This document shows, one piece after another, positions 1 to 8,039 of a stretch of 64,000 bases of DNA; the stretch's first letter is position 1, and each line of letters begins with the position of its first letter. Origin of the DNA: a virus; IMG/VR virus record IMGVR_UViG_3300032236_001802, positions 1 to 64,000 of that record; one strand, 5' to 3'. The notes below the pieces were generated by a model. It was not told the DNA's origin and ran no database searches. It saw only the letters and a program-made list of their open reading frames with translations. The position numbers and the translations under genes are program-made.

Positions 1-450
1 ATCTGTACTATTGGCAGTGGCCCCGGTTGCGATGCCTGCTAATTTCGTAAAATCAGCACTGCTCATAAATCCAGCTACGGTGCCAGAAGCATTGCTGTGC
101 CCGTGACCAGTGAGGGCAAAACCTGAAATCACTGCATCTTGGATACTGCCATCAGCCCAAACAAACGACAGCGTACCACCATCAAAATCAACGCTAGAGG
201 GGCGAGATTGAGCTGAAGGTGTCAACCCACTAGAATCTAGGGTTGCGACGCCATTGGCCACCCCTAGCAGTGCTACGGGTACAGAATCCGCAGAGAATAG
301 GGTTCGGGCCTGGGAGACGGCGATCCGCTTTGTTCGATCCGCACCCTCGGCGGATGCATCCCAGATCGGCAAAAGATCGGTATCGACAACGCTTTCCGCC
401 GCGATCGCCGGAAATTGAGAGATATTCCGAACGATAAATTCTTCTGGCAT
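1..450 (-). CDS. Tail-fibre-like protein, N-terminal part (runs off left edge)
   Basis: An uninterrupted minus-strand frame opens with ATG at 450 (MPEEFIVRNI) and has no stop down to base 1, so 150 residues are visible. The last third contains HSNAS..GFMSSADFTKLAGI followed by ATGATAN. This resembles a segment widespread in phage tail-fibre and receptor-binding proteins, of the form HxxAs-x-GfMSxxDfxKLxgIaxGAxaN. The rest is rich in Gly, Ser and Ala, as expected of an extended fibre. The gene is divergent from the portal-like gene, 106 bp away. No strong Shine-Dalgarno sequence precedes the ATG. The tail-fibre role is inferred from the motif; the receptor-binding end lies outside the window. 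Confidence 0.7.
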   Translation of the reverse strand, partial: MPEEFIVRNISQFPAIAAESVVDTDLLPIWDASAEGADRTKRIAVSQARTLFSADSVPVALLGVANGVATLDSSGLTPSAQSRPSSVDFDGGTLSFVWADGSIQDAVISGFALTGHGHSNASGTVAGFMSSADFTKLAGIATGATANSTD

Positions 451-556
451 TTCTGTAGAGTTTGGTGATTTTCCTAAATAGTAATTGATCTCGGTTCACC
501 CGCCGCTTTGGTCCGGTTCTCTGTCGAAATGGTACATTTCAAAGAAAAGGATAGTT

Positions 557-1840
557 ATGCCCACATCCACAGGCAGGAACAATCGCGCCGAAAACATTTG
601 GCGATCGATTACCAACTTCTTCACCAGATCGGCCCCGGCTCCCACTGGGCAAACCGCCCCCATCGCCCAACAGTACGGCGGAAGTTTCTCTAGTCAGTCT
701 GCCCTGAGCCGCAGGTATGATCAGGAGTATGTTGAACTTCCCATACGCGACTTCGTAAGAGCGCGGCAATTAATTCACCTCCGACAGACACCAGAGATCG
801 CCACCGCTCTAGATATTTTGGTCGGGGATTTATTCAGCTCTGAGGATGGCGACGATTACGGTTTCACCATTGGGGAAACCTTGATAGACGGTTCCCCCGT
901 TGATCCGGCAATCCGCTCAATCTGCATGAAGGCGATCGAGCGGTTGCTGACGGGAGGCAAGATCACCACGATCGCAGAGGAATTCCTAGCCTATGGGGAC
1001 AGCTTCAGATCCCTTGTGGTTGACCCCAGCTATTCGCAGATCCAAAAATTGAAACAATTGCCGACATGGGAAATGTTTCGGGTTGAGGACGCCGACGGCA
1101 ATATTCTTAGGTTTGAGCAGCGCCGCCGCCTAACCGAAGAAACCGCAGAATTCACAATTCACCCGATGCTCTGTGTGCATTGGAGATTCCGCCCGCTCTA
1201 TAAATACGGGCGATCGCTGTTTGATGAATCGCCAGAGGATCTGGCCGCCCTAGAGCAAGGTTATTTTGCAGTAGAGAAAGCAGCCATGGCGATCGGGGTC
1301 AATCCGAACGTGCATATCATGCCCGCAGGCTGGACAAAGCCGCAGAGCGAAGCTTATAAGGCTGCATACGAGGCAGAGCGCGATCGCTCTGGTCGGGTAA
1401 TGACCGATTTCTTCATGCTCAATGGTGGTGAAGTTAAGAAGTTATCCCAGACATGGAACCCGGACCTAAAAGCGCTAACCAGCAACGTGGATCAGCGCCG
1501 CGCCCGAATTGCCATGCGATCCAGGATCCCACCTTGGATGATCGGGTTGGCCACAATTGGAGCACGGGAAATCAGTGGTCAGCCCGCCATGGCTTACGCC
1601 CGGTTCCTGGGGTCAGTTCGGATGACCTTGGCCGAGGGTGTCCGCCAGATCCTAGATACAGAGCTGGCGATGAACGGTTACTCGAAAGATCAGATGAACT
1701 ATCGAATCCTATTTCCCAAGATCTATACCAACACCCAAGCCCAATCGAATTCCCAGGTTGATGAACCCGTTCCGGCCACCCCGCCCGATGGCATCACCTG
1801 GGATCGCGATCGCTTCTCCACCCTTGCCCACTTCCAGTAA
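557..1840 (+). CDS. Portal-like protein
   Basis: A 427-residue protein starting at ATG 557, preceded by AAAGG about 7 bases upstream; the frame is open further left but has no better start. It begins with a basic, low-complexity segment, then an alpha/beta region beginning LPIRDFVRARQLIHLRQTPE, and a helical C-terminal half with RRARIAMRSRIPPWMIG. Size, an early ..TALDILVGDLFS.. helix and an extended Pro-rich tail fit phage portal proteins, the ring through which DNA is packaged. No invariant catalytic motif exists for portals, so the call is an inference supported by its placement near the terminase. It is on the opposite strand from the terminase, which is unusual for these two partners. 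Confidence 0.55.
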   Translation: MPTSTGRNNRAENIWRSITNFFTRSAPAPTGQTAPIAQQYGGSFSSQSALSRRYDQEYVELPIRDFVRARQLIHLRQTPEIATALDILVGDLFSSEDGDDYGFTIGETLIDGSPVDPAIRSICMKAIERLLTGGKITTIAEEFLAYGDSFRSLVVDPSYSQIQKLKQLPTWEMFRVEDADGNILRFEQRRRLTEETAEFTIHPMLCVHWRFRPLYKYGRSLFDESPEDLAALEQGYFAVEKAAMAIGVNPNVHIMPAGWTKPQSEAYKAAYEAERDRSGRVMTDFFMLNGGEVKKLSQTWNPDLKALTSNVDQRRARIAMRSRIPPWMIGLATIGAREISGQPAMAYARFLGSVRMTLAEGVRQILDTELAMNGYSKDQMNYRILFPKIYTNTQAQSNSQVDEPVPATPPDGITWDRDRFSTLAHFQ

Positions 1841-1845
1841 TTCAG

Positions 1846-2046
1846 ATGAAAACCCCACCCCTCCATCAACCGCTGCCACCCTGGAACGATACCCCTCTGG
1901 TTATCCCAGAGACTCAGCAGCCGATGCCCCTTGCCGAACTGTTGCAACTGTCTGCCGTCACGGAAACAGATGCAGATACAGCCGTTCAATCATGGCGCGA
2001 TAAATCTGCAAAGATGCCCGAAATCCTTGACGCAGAGCCAACTTAG
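1846..2046 (+). CDS. Small protein downstream of portal, unknown
   Basis: A 66-residue acidic, proline-rich protein starting 5 bases after the portal stop and ending about 20 bases before a strong terminator, so it is very probably the last gene of the portal transcript. No domain is recognised. The short gap suggests translational coupling to the portal gene. It could be a head accessory or scaffold-like peptide, but nothing in the sequence shows this. Confidence 0.5.
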   Translation: MKTPPLHQPLPPWNDTPLVIPETQQPMPLAELLQLSAVTETDADTAVQSWRDKSAKMPEILDAEPT

Positions 2047-2066
2047 TCGCTTAAAGCAAGTCCAGT

Positions 2067-2103
2067 AAAAACCCGTATGGTGTCCGCCATACGGGTTTTT
2101 TTG
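2067..2103 (+). terminator. Rho-independent terminator after portal operon
   Basis: A perfect inverted repeat AACCCGTATGG / CCATACGGGTT with a short TGTCCG loop, preceded by A-run and followed by seven T. It closes the portal transcript. Confidence 0.9.
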
Positions 2104-2217
2104 ATTTGGGTGGATTTACTGGTGTAGAACCAAAAACCCATAGCTATATTGGATACATAGAGCAAAGGACACACACAGTCCGAGCTAAACACTTAACTTA
2201 CACACTGGAGTTTAACC

Positions 2218-2415
2218 ATGAAATTCAACGTTATCGCCAACATCACGTCTGTATCCCTGGTCGCCCTAATCACAGGGACTCAGGTTGCCGCGATCGCTAA
2301 GGCGGTTGAGGTTTCGTATAGAGAATATCCCTGCTACGTGAGCGGGGAAAAGCGGACATGCTGGACCCGCACTTATTCGGATGGTTCAAGCTTTAGCGGG
2401 GTTGTGCCTAAGTAA
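2218..2415 (+). CDS. Small secreted or membrane-anchored protein, unknown
   Basis: 65 residues with a start at ATG 2218 and a clear GGAG about 8 bases upstream. The first 28 residues form a signal-peptide-like segment: a short polar start, a hydrophobic stretch (SLVALITGTQVAAIA) and AKA as a plausible cleavage site. The remaining ~37 residues carry two cysteines in PCYVSGEKRTCW, which could form a disulfide in the periplasm. It sits alone between two hairpins, so it may be transcribed separately. The function is unknown; an accessory protein acting on the host envelope is one possibility. Confidence 0.6.
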   Translation: MKFNVIANITSVSLVALITGTQVAAIAKAVEVSYREYPCYVSGEKRTCWTRTYSDGSSFSGVVPK

Positions 2416-2433
2416 CCGTTAGCGCCCAGTAAA

Positions 2434-2462
2434 AAGCGCTCTGGCTGGAATCCAGGGCGCTT
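2434..2462 (+). terminator. Hairpin after the small secreted gene
   Basis: AAGCGCTCTGG / CCAGGGCGCTT, a long stem with one internal mismatch and a 7-base loop, preceded by A-run but lacking a T-run. It may be a weak terminator or an RNA-stabilising hairpin. Confidence 0.5.
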
Positions 2463-2492
2463 CAATGCAAACCTACAAACGAGATCATACCG

Positions 2493-2732
2493 ATGATAGA
2501 ACAACTTTGGAAGATTAAACGAGGGGCTATATCCTGGAAGCCCCAGCAACTTCAAACAGCGGACTTAGTTTGTTTTGGGAATGCAGCCTTAGGGGTTGCT
2601 CAAATTGTTTTTCAGAGCGTGGAAGACGCTCAAGATTTCTGCGATCGCCTAAACGCTTACCAAGCAGTTAACGGCCCCATAGCGGCTCAACAGTTCCTAC
2701 AAATCAGCGCTGGCCAGGAGGTTGCAGCATGA
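2493..2732 (+). CDS. Hypothetical protein, 79 aa
   Basis: A 79-residue protein with no recognised domain. Its stop codon overlaps the start of the following GGDEF-like gene by four bases (ATGA), so the two are translationally coupled and probably act together. The middle contains a hydrophobic beta-like segment (ALGVAQIVFQSV) followed by a helix (EDAQDFCDRLNAYQAV). Spacing of a GAG upstream of the ATG is about 11 bases, so translation is probably moderate. Confidence 0.5.
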   Translation: MIEQLWKIKRGAISWKPQQLQTADLVCFGNAALGVAQIVFQSVEDAQDFCDRLNAYQAVNGPIAAQQFLQISAGQEVAA

Positions 2733-3187
2733 TTTTTATCATTACGACGATCGCGGCTCTAGCCGTGGCCTATCACTACTGGCAACTTTCTCAAAGCTTG
2801 ATGCAGTGCCCGGTTTTTGGGTGCCTAACGCGGCAAGGGATTGAACGCCGCCGCCGCAAAGTTGGAAACGCGGTTGTATTCGCCGACATCGATAAGATGA
2901 AAGAGGCTAACAGCCTGTGGGGATACGAGGAAACAAATCGGCGGATTGCTGCGGCGATCGCTGATTTACGCGGCGATCTGGTTATGGGCCGTTGGTTTTC
3001 TGGTGATGAGTTCGTGATCTCCTGCAACGGGCAGGACGGTGATGCCCTGTGCCAACGGATTCAGGATGTGTTTGCCGCTCAGGGGCTATCGATTACCTGT
3101 GCCTGGGCGCTATCTACTGCGGCCCCACTGCAACAACAGGTAGACGCCCTATCGAAAATCGTTGCTCAGGCTAAAGAGCAACGATGA
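2729..3187 (+). CDS. Membrane-anchored GGDEF-like (nucleotide cyclase fold) protein
   Basis: 152 residues. Residues 1-20 are a single N-terminal membrane helix. Residues ~33-150 follow the diguanylate cyclase pattern: LTRQGIERR (compare LTxLxNRR), a metal-site segment FADIDKMKEAN at 51-61 (compare DIDxFKxxND), and the signature SGDEFVI at 91-97 in place of GGDEF. Known GGDEF domains are ~160 residues, so this is a compact version, and the first Gly of the signature is Ser, which is tolerated in some members. No RxxD inhibitory site is obvious. It could synthesise or bind cyclic dinucleotides at the host membrane, or be a degenerate sensor. Family resemblance is clear; activity is inferred. 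Confidence 0.65.
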   Translation: MIFIITTIAALAVAYHYWQLSQSLMQCPVFGCLTRQGIERRRRKVGNAVVFADIDKMKEANSLWGYEETNRRIAAAIADLRGDLVMGRWFSGDEFVISCNGQDGDALCQRIQDVFAAQGLSITCAWALSTAAPLQQQVDALSKIVAQAKEQR

Positions 3188-3217
3188 TCAAATCTCAAAA
3201 CTAGCAATAAGCAAAGT

Positions 3218-3248
3218 GAAAACCGCCAGGTCCGGACTGGCGGTTTTC
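3218..3248 (+). terminator. Rho-independent terminator after GGDEF-like gene
   Basis: AAAACCGCCAG / CTGGCGGTTTT with loop GTCCGGA, a perfect 11-bp stem ending in TTTT. It closes the 2493-3187 pair. The 170 bases to the next gene hold nothing I can identify. Confidence 0.85.
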
Positions 3249-3415
3249 GTGTGCCCTGTGTTAAATAAATGCTGGCGGTTGAGGGGGGAGGGAACAAACC
3301 CGATCGCATCAACCAAGAAAGCGATCGGGACAAGACTGAAGCCCAAGAAAACATCTCAAACCAACGAAATTACTTTAGCACAGGAGAAGCTATCTGGGGA
3401 AGTCCTTGGATAGAT

Positions 3416-4063
3416 TTATTTTGAATGAGGAATCAACTTAATCAGAACCGGAACCACGAACACCATAAACGCGAACCCGGCCATAGCCATTAACGCCCAG
3501 ACGGCTGCTCGCTCGTTGCTGGCAAAAACATCGGCGATCGCCTTAAATCCTTGAATCCAGGGTGAAACCTGAATTGAACTACTGTTACTAGAGGGGGCTG
3601 GCGATTGAGTTGGAGCCGTGCGAACAGCTTCAGCGCCGGGGATATTGGTTTTTGGCTCGATGTCAATTTTCCAGATTTCGGAGTCCCACACCTGGGGAAT
3701 CATGGACACGGTTTCACAGCTCACATTTTCATGGAAGATGAAAAACCCGGATAGGTTGGCCCCAGAAATCTGAACGCGGATCATTGCGTTGCCATCGATC
3801 GCCAAGGGTTTGCCGAGCGGCACAGTTTGCCATCTGTCATCCTGGTAAACCTGGCAGGTGATCCAGTCGCGTTCAGTGAGTCGGTTAATCATCCAATGAG
3901 TTTTACCGTTCTTTGAGATCTGATAGATCTCTAGACATTGCTGTGGAAACCATGCAGGCTTGCTTTTTATATTGCTGCGGCCCAGCAATATGTAGCCCTC
4001 ATCGTCGGAGTTAATGCAGCCTTGCTGATAGGTTTCTATCAGCAACAGTAAACACGATTTCAC
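3416..4063 (-). CDS. Hypothetical protein with C-terminal membrane helix
   Basis: I place the start at GTG 4063, because an ideal GGAGG lies 6 bases upstream; the ATG at 4144 would overlap the terminase gene by 47 bases and has no ribosome-binding site. The protein then has 215 residues. It opens with a short hydrophobic segment (CLLLLIE). A Pro/Ser-rich linker near residues 145-165 leads to one strong membrane helix at the extreme C-terminus (WALMAMAGFAFMVFVVPVLI). It lies directly downstream of the large terminase gene. No family is recognised; a tail-anchored membrane protein is all the sequence supports. Confidence 0.55.
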   Translation of the reverse strand: MKSCLLLLIETYQQGCINSDDEGYILLGRSNIKSKPAWFPQQCLEIYQISKNGKTHWMINRLTERDWITCQVYQDDRWQTVPLGKPLAIDGNAMIRVQISGANLSGFFIFHENVSCETVSMIPQVWDSEIWKIDIEPKTNIPGAEAVRTAPTQSPAPSSNSSSIQVSPWIQGFKAIADVFASNERAAVWALMAMAGFAFMVFVVPVLIKLIPHSK

Positions 4064-4097
4064 GTCTATCCTCCAGAATGCCCCTCGGCATAAGCGG

Positions 4098-6788
4098 TTA
4101 ATTTGTTGTAGAGCTACCTGAACCGAATCCGAACCATGCTGCATTTTCTGGAGTAATCGAGGCGTAAATTATGGCCTCGGCTTCGTCGGGGCTATAACCC
4201 AATCGCTCCTTAATACTATCTTTTGAGTCTACGGCAATTCTCCATGAGGATAGGTGCCAGCGCATCGCCAATAGTCCTGATCTCATTCGGGTATTGTTCG
4301 GCAGTGCCACCCTAGAACCACTGTCGGGGTCCAACATTTCCCGAAACTTCCAAGCCCACTCCGCCCGTTTGTTGGAAAAACCCATCTTACCCGACTTATC
4401 GCGGGCATCGGAGCTTTCGGCTCCACTCAAGGGTTCACACTGCAAGCCCATTTGATGCATTGTGTCTACCGGGCTGCTACCAATCCCGATTACATCAATT
4501 CCACACCACGGATCCCCCTTCATATGCTCAATTAAAAATTGAACAAACATAGGCCCAGACCGAACCTCCGCCCCCGGCTTGGTGTGCAGGTTAAACCATT
4601 GGTCCCACCGCTCTGCGACGCTGGAATTGTCCGCCCCGCCCCGCGATGGATCGCCGCCGATGCCCTCTTGCCGAGTGTTGGGCGGTGGGTTTTCCGTCCA
4701 GCGGGCGATCGCAGCATCGACCCATTTTGTAGGGAAGATTTGCCAGGAATCATCATCGCTGCCCGCAGAAAAGTCACCGAACAGTAGTTGCGATCTGAGG
4801 GGTTCCGGTAGGGATTGCAGAATGGCTTTATAACCGGTGCGAACGTAGTAGGGGTTATCGTCAACTAGTGCAGGGATAAAGGTTCGCGATCGCGGTGTGA
4901 GCAATTCACCGTCATGCTCCACAAGATCGGGACGGCGATCGCCGCGCCCGACCTCACGGGTTTTGCCATTCACTTCTACATACCAAACCAGTTCTCCCGG
5001 CTTGGCCGGGTTGGGATGCTGAGGGTCTAGCCATGGCCCCCAGTAGGTTCGCACCCACTGCCCCTGATAGCTGGCGGGAGGGTTGCCCGTGCAAACAATC
5101 CGTACCCGCTGCCCGACGACTTCTGTACGGTTCCAGCCCGCTAGGGTGCGATACTGCGATTCACTAAAGTGGCAGATTTCATCGAAGGCCCGTAAATCGT
5201 GGGCACGGCCCTGGTATTTAGAAACATCTTTCTCATGTTGCACGGCCCCCGCTTCAACCGTGCGCCCGTCCTTCAACCGCCAGATATGATCCTGCCCATT
5301 GAATCGGCCAATGGTCGGGGTAACCAACTCGCCCGCTTTTTCGATAATTTCCCGTAACTGTGGATACTCACGCCGAAAGATGATCGATCGCCTGTGAGCA
5401 GTAAAGGCCAATCCGATCAATAGATACGAGTTGTGAGTAACATTGTATCCATCCGTAATGTAAAGGCTATTGGGATTACTAACGGTGATGCAACGACAAT
5501 AGGTCGATCCCTTTTTCTCAATCCCAACAATCTGCTTACCCACCCAGATGCTAGGCTCATGCCCCTTTGCTGCTTCCACTTTGCGCGGCAAGCTAAACAA
5601 TCGCCAGCGGCCATTGCCTTCCACCGAAACAATGTAAGACATCCGCTTTTCGCCCTCATATCCGGGACTGTAGCAAACCCCCTGCTTCTTCCTGACTTTT
5701 GCCATAAAACCAAGCGATCGCACCAAGTTCGCGACATCATCGGCTAACTGCGATGATGTCGTGCAATAGGAAACCTCATTCCGTTGCTTGCTTGATGCGT
5801 ATCCATCCGTATCAAACAGCCCTTGGGCAAGATTCCACCTAAACTCTAAAGACTCCTTTAGGTAACCTTGGGGTAAAAACTTTTCATACGACATTTTACC
5901 CAGTAGTCCCGAATTCCTTGCCCACTGATCTAACCACTGATCTTTAAGCTTTACATCAAAATGTCCATCTTTTGGATATGAAGCCCACTTTTCACATAAA
6001 GATGTGCATCTTTCAAGAATCCATTCATCCGCAGTGGTTAGCGTAAATCCACTTGAAAATCTGCGAGATGAAATGTGGCCATCGCCTATCAGAGCACCAT
6101 ACACGTAAGCACGGGCGGCATTGCCATGATGCAGATTGGTGTAGTTAAGTGGCGCTGCAATTGGAACAATCAACCGTATCCCGGAATTGACAGCCTCATA
6201 CATCCACTGGGTATCTCGCACCATCGCCCGCGTAATGTAATTCACATTCCAGTCGGCTGGAGACGATACCTCTAAAACCTCTCGGCGTCCATTACTGGTC
6301 TTTGCCCTTGTGTTCTTTCGAGCCTTCCAGAATCCCCACAAATGATCGCTACTGCATTCAACGCTAGTCCCGTCCTCAAACTTCACTAAATAGGTATCTA
6401 GCCGCCCACGTTCATGGATCTGAAGAATGGTCTGAATCTCCCCATCGGGATTCATTATGCGATCTCCGATCTTCAGCTCTGAAAATGACTTCCAGACGCC
6501 ATTCCACATCAAAACCTGAGAATCCATCAACCTAACCTCTTCAGGGATTAGATCGATTATATCGTCCAGATTATCCCCCGTAAATTGGCTCAGGTTCTCG
6601 AATGCCCATCCTAATGCATAGCATGCCTGAGCTTTTCCGCCGCCAGCGCCGCCTCCGAAGAAAAGTTCATCAGCCTGACTTTCAAAGGCCCGCTCCTGCG
6701 GACTGTTCGGAATCACTTTCCACGGAAAAGGGACAACGGCAGACCGCGCCCGCTTCTTTTCGGCGGCGATCGCTCCAATTCGGCGCAT
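4098..6788 (-). CDS. terL: Terminase large subunit, interrupted by an intein
   Basis: The 896-residue precursor contains a host protein of about 495 residues once a 401-residue intein is removed. The terminase pumps DNA into the prohead and cuts it. Exteins join to form the Walker A loop GGGAGGGK-S, followed by SIIFRREYPQLR, which is typical of this family. Walker B is LRAFDEICHF, a coupling-type segment is VCTGNPP, and the RNase H-like nuclease shows the acids of GGDPSRGG, GIDVIG and SPDEAEA. All key residues appear intact. A GAGG lies 6 bases before the ATG. The partner small subunit is ~8 kb away, which is unusual. Confidence 0.92.
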   Translation of the reverse strand: MRRIGAIAAEKKRARSAVVPFPWKVIPNSPQERAFESQADELFFGGGAGGGKAQACYALGWAFENLSQFTGDNLDDIIDLIPEEVRLMDSQVLMWNGVWKSFSELKIGDRIMNPDGEIQTILQIHERGRLDTYLVKFEDGTSVECSSDHLWGFWKARKNTRAKTSNGRREVLEVSSPADWNVNYITRAMVRDTQWMYEAVNSGIRLIVPIAAPLNYTNLHHGNAARAYVYGALIGDGHISSRRFSSGFTLTTADEWILERCTSLCEKWASYPKDGHFDVKLKDQWLDQWARNSGLLGKMSYEKFLPQGYLKESLEFRWNLAQGLFDTDGYASSKQRNEVSYCTTSSQLADDVANLVRSLGFMAKVRKKQGVCYSPGYEGEKRMSYIVSVEGNGRWRLFSLPRKVEAAKGHEPSIWVGKQIVGIEKKGSTYCRCITVSNPNSLYITDGYNVTHNSYLLIGLAFTAHRRSIIFRREYPQLREIIEKAGELVTPTIGRFNGQDHIWRLKDGRTVEAGAVQHEKDVSKYQGRAHDLRAFDEICHFSESQYRTLAGWNRTEVVGQRVRIVCTGNPPASYQGQWVRTYWGPWLDPQHPNPAKPGELVWYVEVNGKTREVGRGDRRPDLVEHDGELLTPRSRTFIPALVDDNPYYVRTGYKAILQSLPEPLRSQLLFGDFSAGSDDDSWQIFPTKWVDAAIARWTENPPPNTRQEGIGGDPSRGGADNSSVAERWDQWFNLHTKPGAEVRSGPMFVQFLIEHMKGDPWCGIDVIGIGSSPVDTMHQMGLQCEPLSGAESSDARDKSGKMGFSNKRAEWAWKFREMLDPDSGSRVALPNNTRMRSGLLAMRWHLSSWRIAVDSKDSIKERLGYSPDEAEAIIYASITPENAAWFGFGSGSSTTN
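5430..6632 (-). other. LAGLIDADG intein inserted in the terminase P-loop
   Basis: An in-frame 401-residue insert (precursor residues 53-453) between GGGAGGGK and SYLLIG. Splicing blocks are visible: a block A-like DSQVLMWNGVWKSF with ELKIGD, block B ECSSDHLW, block F-like YCRCITVSNPNSLYITDG, and block G YNVTHN followed by Ser. Between them lies a homing endonuclease with two LAGLIDADG motifs, GALIGDGHI near residue 231 and GLFDTDG near 323. The first intein residue would be Ala, which resembles class 2-like inteins lacking Cys1. About 30 residues separate that junction from block A, which is longer than usual. Insertion at a catalytic loop is the classic site choice for inteins. Confidence 0.88.
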
Positions 6789-6903
6789 GAAGACCTCAGC
6801 CCAACACGATCCTTATTAACACAAAGGCTGGAGCTTAAATGCCAATCCCCAGCAAAACTTGATCCGGTACCCTGAAATTAAGTAGTTCCACTCATGCCGG
6901 CAG

Positions 6904-6917
6904 CACGGTATACCGTG
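6904..6917. promoter_or_regulatory. Palindromic operator, copy 1
   Basis: CACGGTATACCGTG, a perfect 14-base palindrome 45 bases upstream of the gene at 6962, in the divergent region between it and the terminase. The same GGTATACC core recurs upstream of the genes at 8383 and 9518. It probably binds a dimeric repressor or activator. Confidence 0.65.
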
Positions 6918-6961
6918 TTATACTGGATTAACAACCAAGAAAACCGCGAGAAGACACTACC

Positions 6962-7162
6962 ATGAGCACCAAATTTCAACTAACCCCTGAGCAAATCAAG
7001 CCCGACTATAACTACCTGCGGAATATTCGCCTTTACTTTTTCTTAAATAAAATGGGCGGCGAAGGATTGGTGCGGATCTGCTATTCCTCCCAGGGGGAGC
7101 TGTGGGTCGGTGTGAACAACCTGATTCATGGGAGATACGGGACTTTCCCTAAGCACGACTGA
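6962..7162 (+). CDS. Hypothetical protein, 66 aa
   Basis: A 66-residue basic protein (MSTKFQLTPEQ..) behind the first GGTATACC palindrome. GAGAAG about 10 bases before the ATG is a plausible ribosome-binding site. No domain is recognised. It leads a run of closely packed small genes to 8261, so it is probably the first gene of an early, co-regulated transcript. Confidence 0.55.
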   Translation: MSTKFQLTPEQIKPDYNYLRNIRLYFFLNKMGGEGLVRICYSSQGELWVGVNNLIHGRYGTFPKHD

Positions 7163-7170
7163 GCAAGGCG

Positions 7171-7251
7171 ATGGCGCATTATGAAGCCCTGGTAGCCGAA
7201 AACCCGAACCAGTCCGATGAACAAGTTCAACTCAACAGAAGGTATCTATGA
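7171..7251 (+). CDS. Short ORF, 26 aa, coupled to next gene
   Basis: ATG at 7171 (MAHYEALVAENPNQSDEQVQ...) to a TGA at 7249-7251 that overlaps the ATG of the following gene (ATGA). A purine-rich GAGCAAGG lies just upstream. The exact start-stop overlap and placement between two co-directional genes argue that it is translated, possibly mainly to couple its neighbour. Its length leaves the call uncertain. Confidence 0.4.
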   Translation: MAHYEALVAENPNQSDEQVQLNRRYL

Positions 7252-7505
7252 GTGGAAAATCCCGCTATCGCGGGTTAAAGCAATGGAAAGCCCAAGACAG
7301 TGTTCCTGGGGTTCGCCTACAAAATTTCCCGGCTTTCCGGGTTACCCCTGCGACCCTAGAAGCGTTTGAAAAGTTTTGCACCCAGAACAACAGCGATCGC
7401 CCCTTAGTTATGCGATCGCTGTTGCACTTAGCACTCTCGGATGAACAGTTTCAGAAACAGTTAATTCAAGTTCTGGAGAGGATGAAAAGTGTGGATTCAT
7501 TTTAG
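7248..7505 (+). CDS. Small putative DNA-binding protein (ribbon-helix-helix-like)
   Basis: 85 residues. After a basic N-terminus, residues ~35-75 read FRVTPATLEAFEKFC then a second helix RPLVMRSLLHLALS. This is the strand-helix-helix outline of ribbon-helix-helix regulators (beta strand then helix, turn, helix). It overlaps both neighbours, so it belongs to the same operon as 6962-8261. It is a candidate ligand of the nearby palindromes, but this is inference. No specific family could be named. Confidence 0.5.
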   Translation: MSGKSRYRGLKQWKAQDSVPGVRLQNFPAFRVTPATLEAFEKFCTQNNSDRPLVMRSLLHLALSDEQFQKQLIQVLERMKSVDSF

Positions 7506-8037
7506 AGTGCCGTCGCAGGACGGCGTAAAACAACCATCGAAGGTTGTCTGTCAGGTGTCAGGTTTTGTTAGCGGGGAGGCTTCTACCTCCTTTGTTCTGA
7601 GAGATCTTTGCATCGGGCAAGTTCTTGGGGATGCCAATCGTGTGGCTCAGTATGGGCACATGGAGCAGTGGATCCAAGGGCATGGCCCCTTACCGTTACC
7701 CCTAACCTCCGATCATCTGCTAAAGATGGCAGAGTTCTTCCCCGTGGGGATGACGAGCCTATCGGAGATCTTTGGGTTGGAAAACCGCGTCCCCTTGTCC
7801 GTTCTTGCCGATAGGGGAGAGCTGCGGTTGACCAAAGCTCTGCTTGAAAAACTACGATTTGCCTTTGTTGGATCCTCTCGGTTTTTGCAACCAGAGATGG
7901 CCGAGAGTGCGATCGTTTTCAAGATCGGAACACAATACTTTTTGAATGCGACCTGTGGATCTACCGAGGTTGTAACACTGGCACTTGACCAAGTTGATTT
8001 GAACAGCAAGTTTCCACTAGATTTCTACTACCCCTAA
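7489..8037 (+). CDS. Hypothetical protein, 182 aa
   Basis: The start is GTG 7489, chosen because GGAGAGG lies 7 bases upstream inside the preceding gene, which it overlaps by 17 bases. The protein has a first half rich in short strands and a second half with two helical segments (LTSDHLLKMAEFFPVG and LTKALLEKLRFAF). No membrane segment and no recognised motif are present. It is followed two bases later by the next gene, so it lies in the same operon. Confidence 0.5.
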   Translation: MWIHFRVPSQDGVKQPSKVVCQVSGFVSGEASTSFVLRDLCIGQVLGDANRVAQYGHMEQWIQGHGPLPLPLTSDHLLKMAEFFPVGMTSLSEIFGLENRVPLSVLADRGELRLTKALLEKLRFAFVGSSRFLQPEMAESAIVFKIGTQYFLNATCGSTEVVTLALDQVDLNSKFPLDFYYP

Positions 8038-8039
8038 CT

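Noticed and set aside
230-499. Minus-strand 89-aa ORF
   Set aside because: Lies in a different frame over the tail-fibre gene, which carries the recognisable motif and runs off the edge.
3162-3413. Plus-strand 83-aa ORF
   Set aside because: Overlaps a terminator and has no ribosome-binding site or domain.
4063-4144. ATG 4144 as start of the downstream membrane protein
   Set aside because: It overlaps terminase by 47 bases without a ribosome-binding site; GTG 4063 has a perfect GGAGG.
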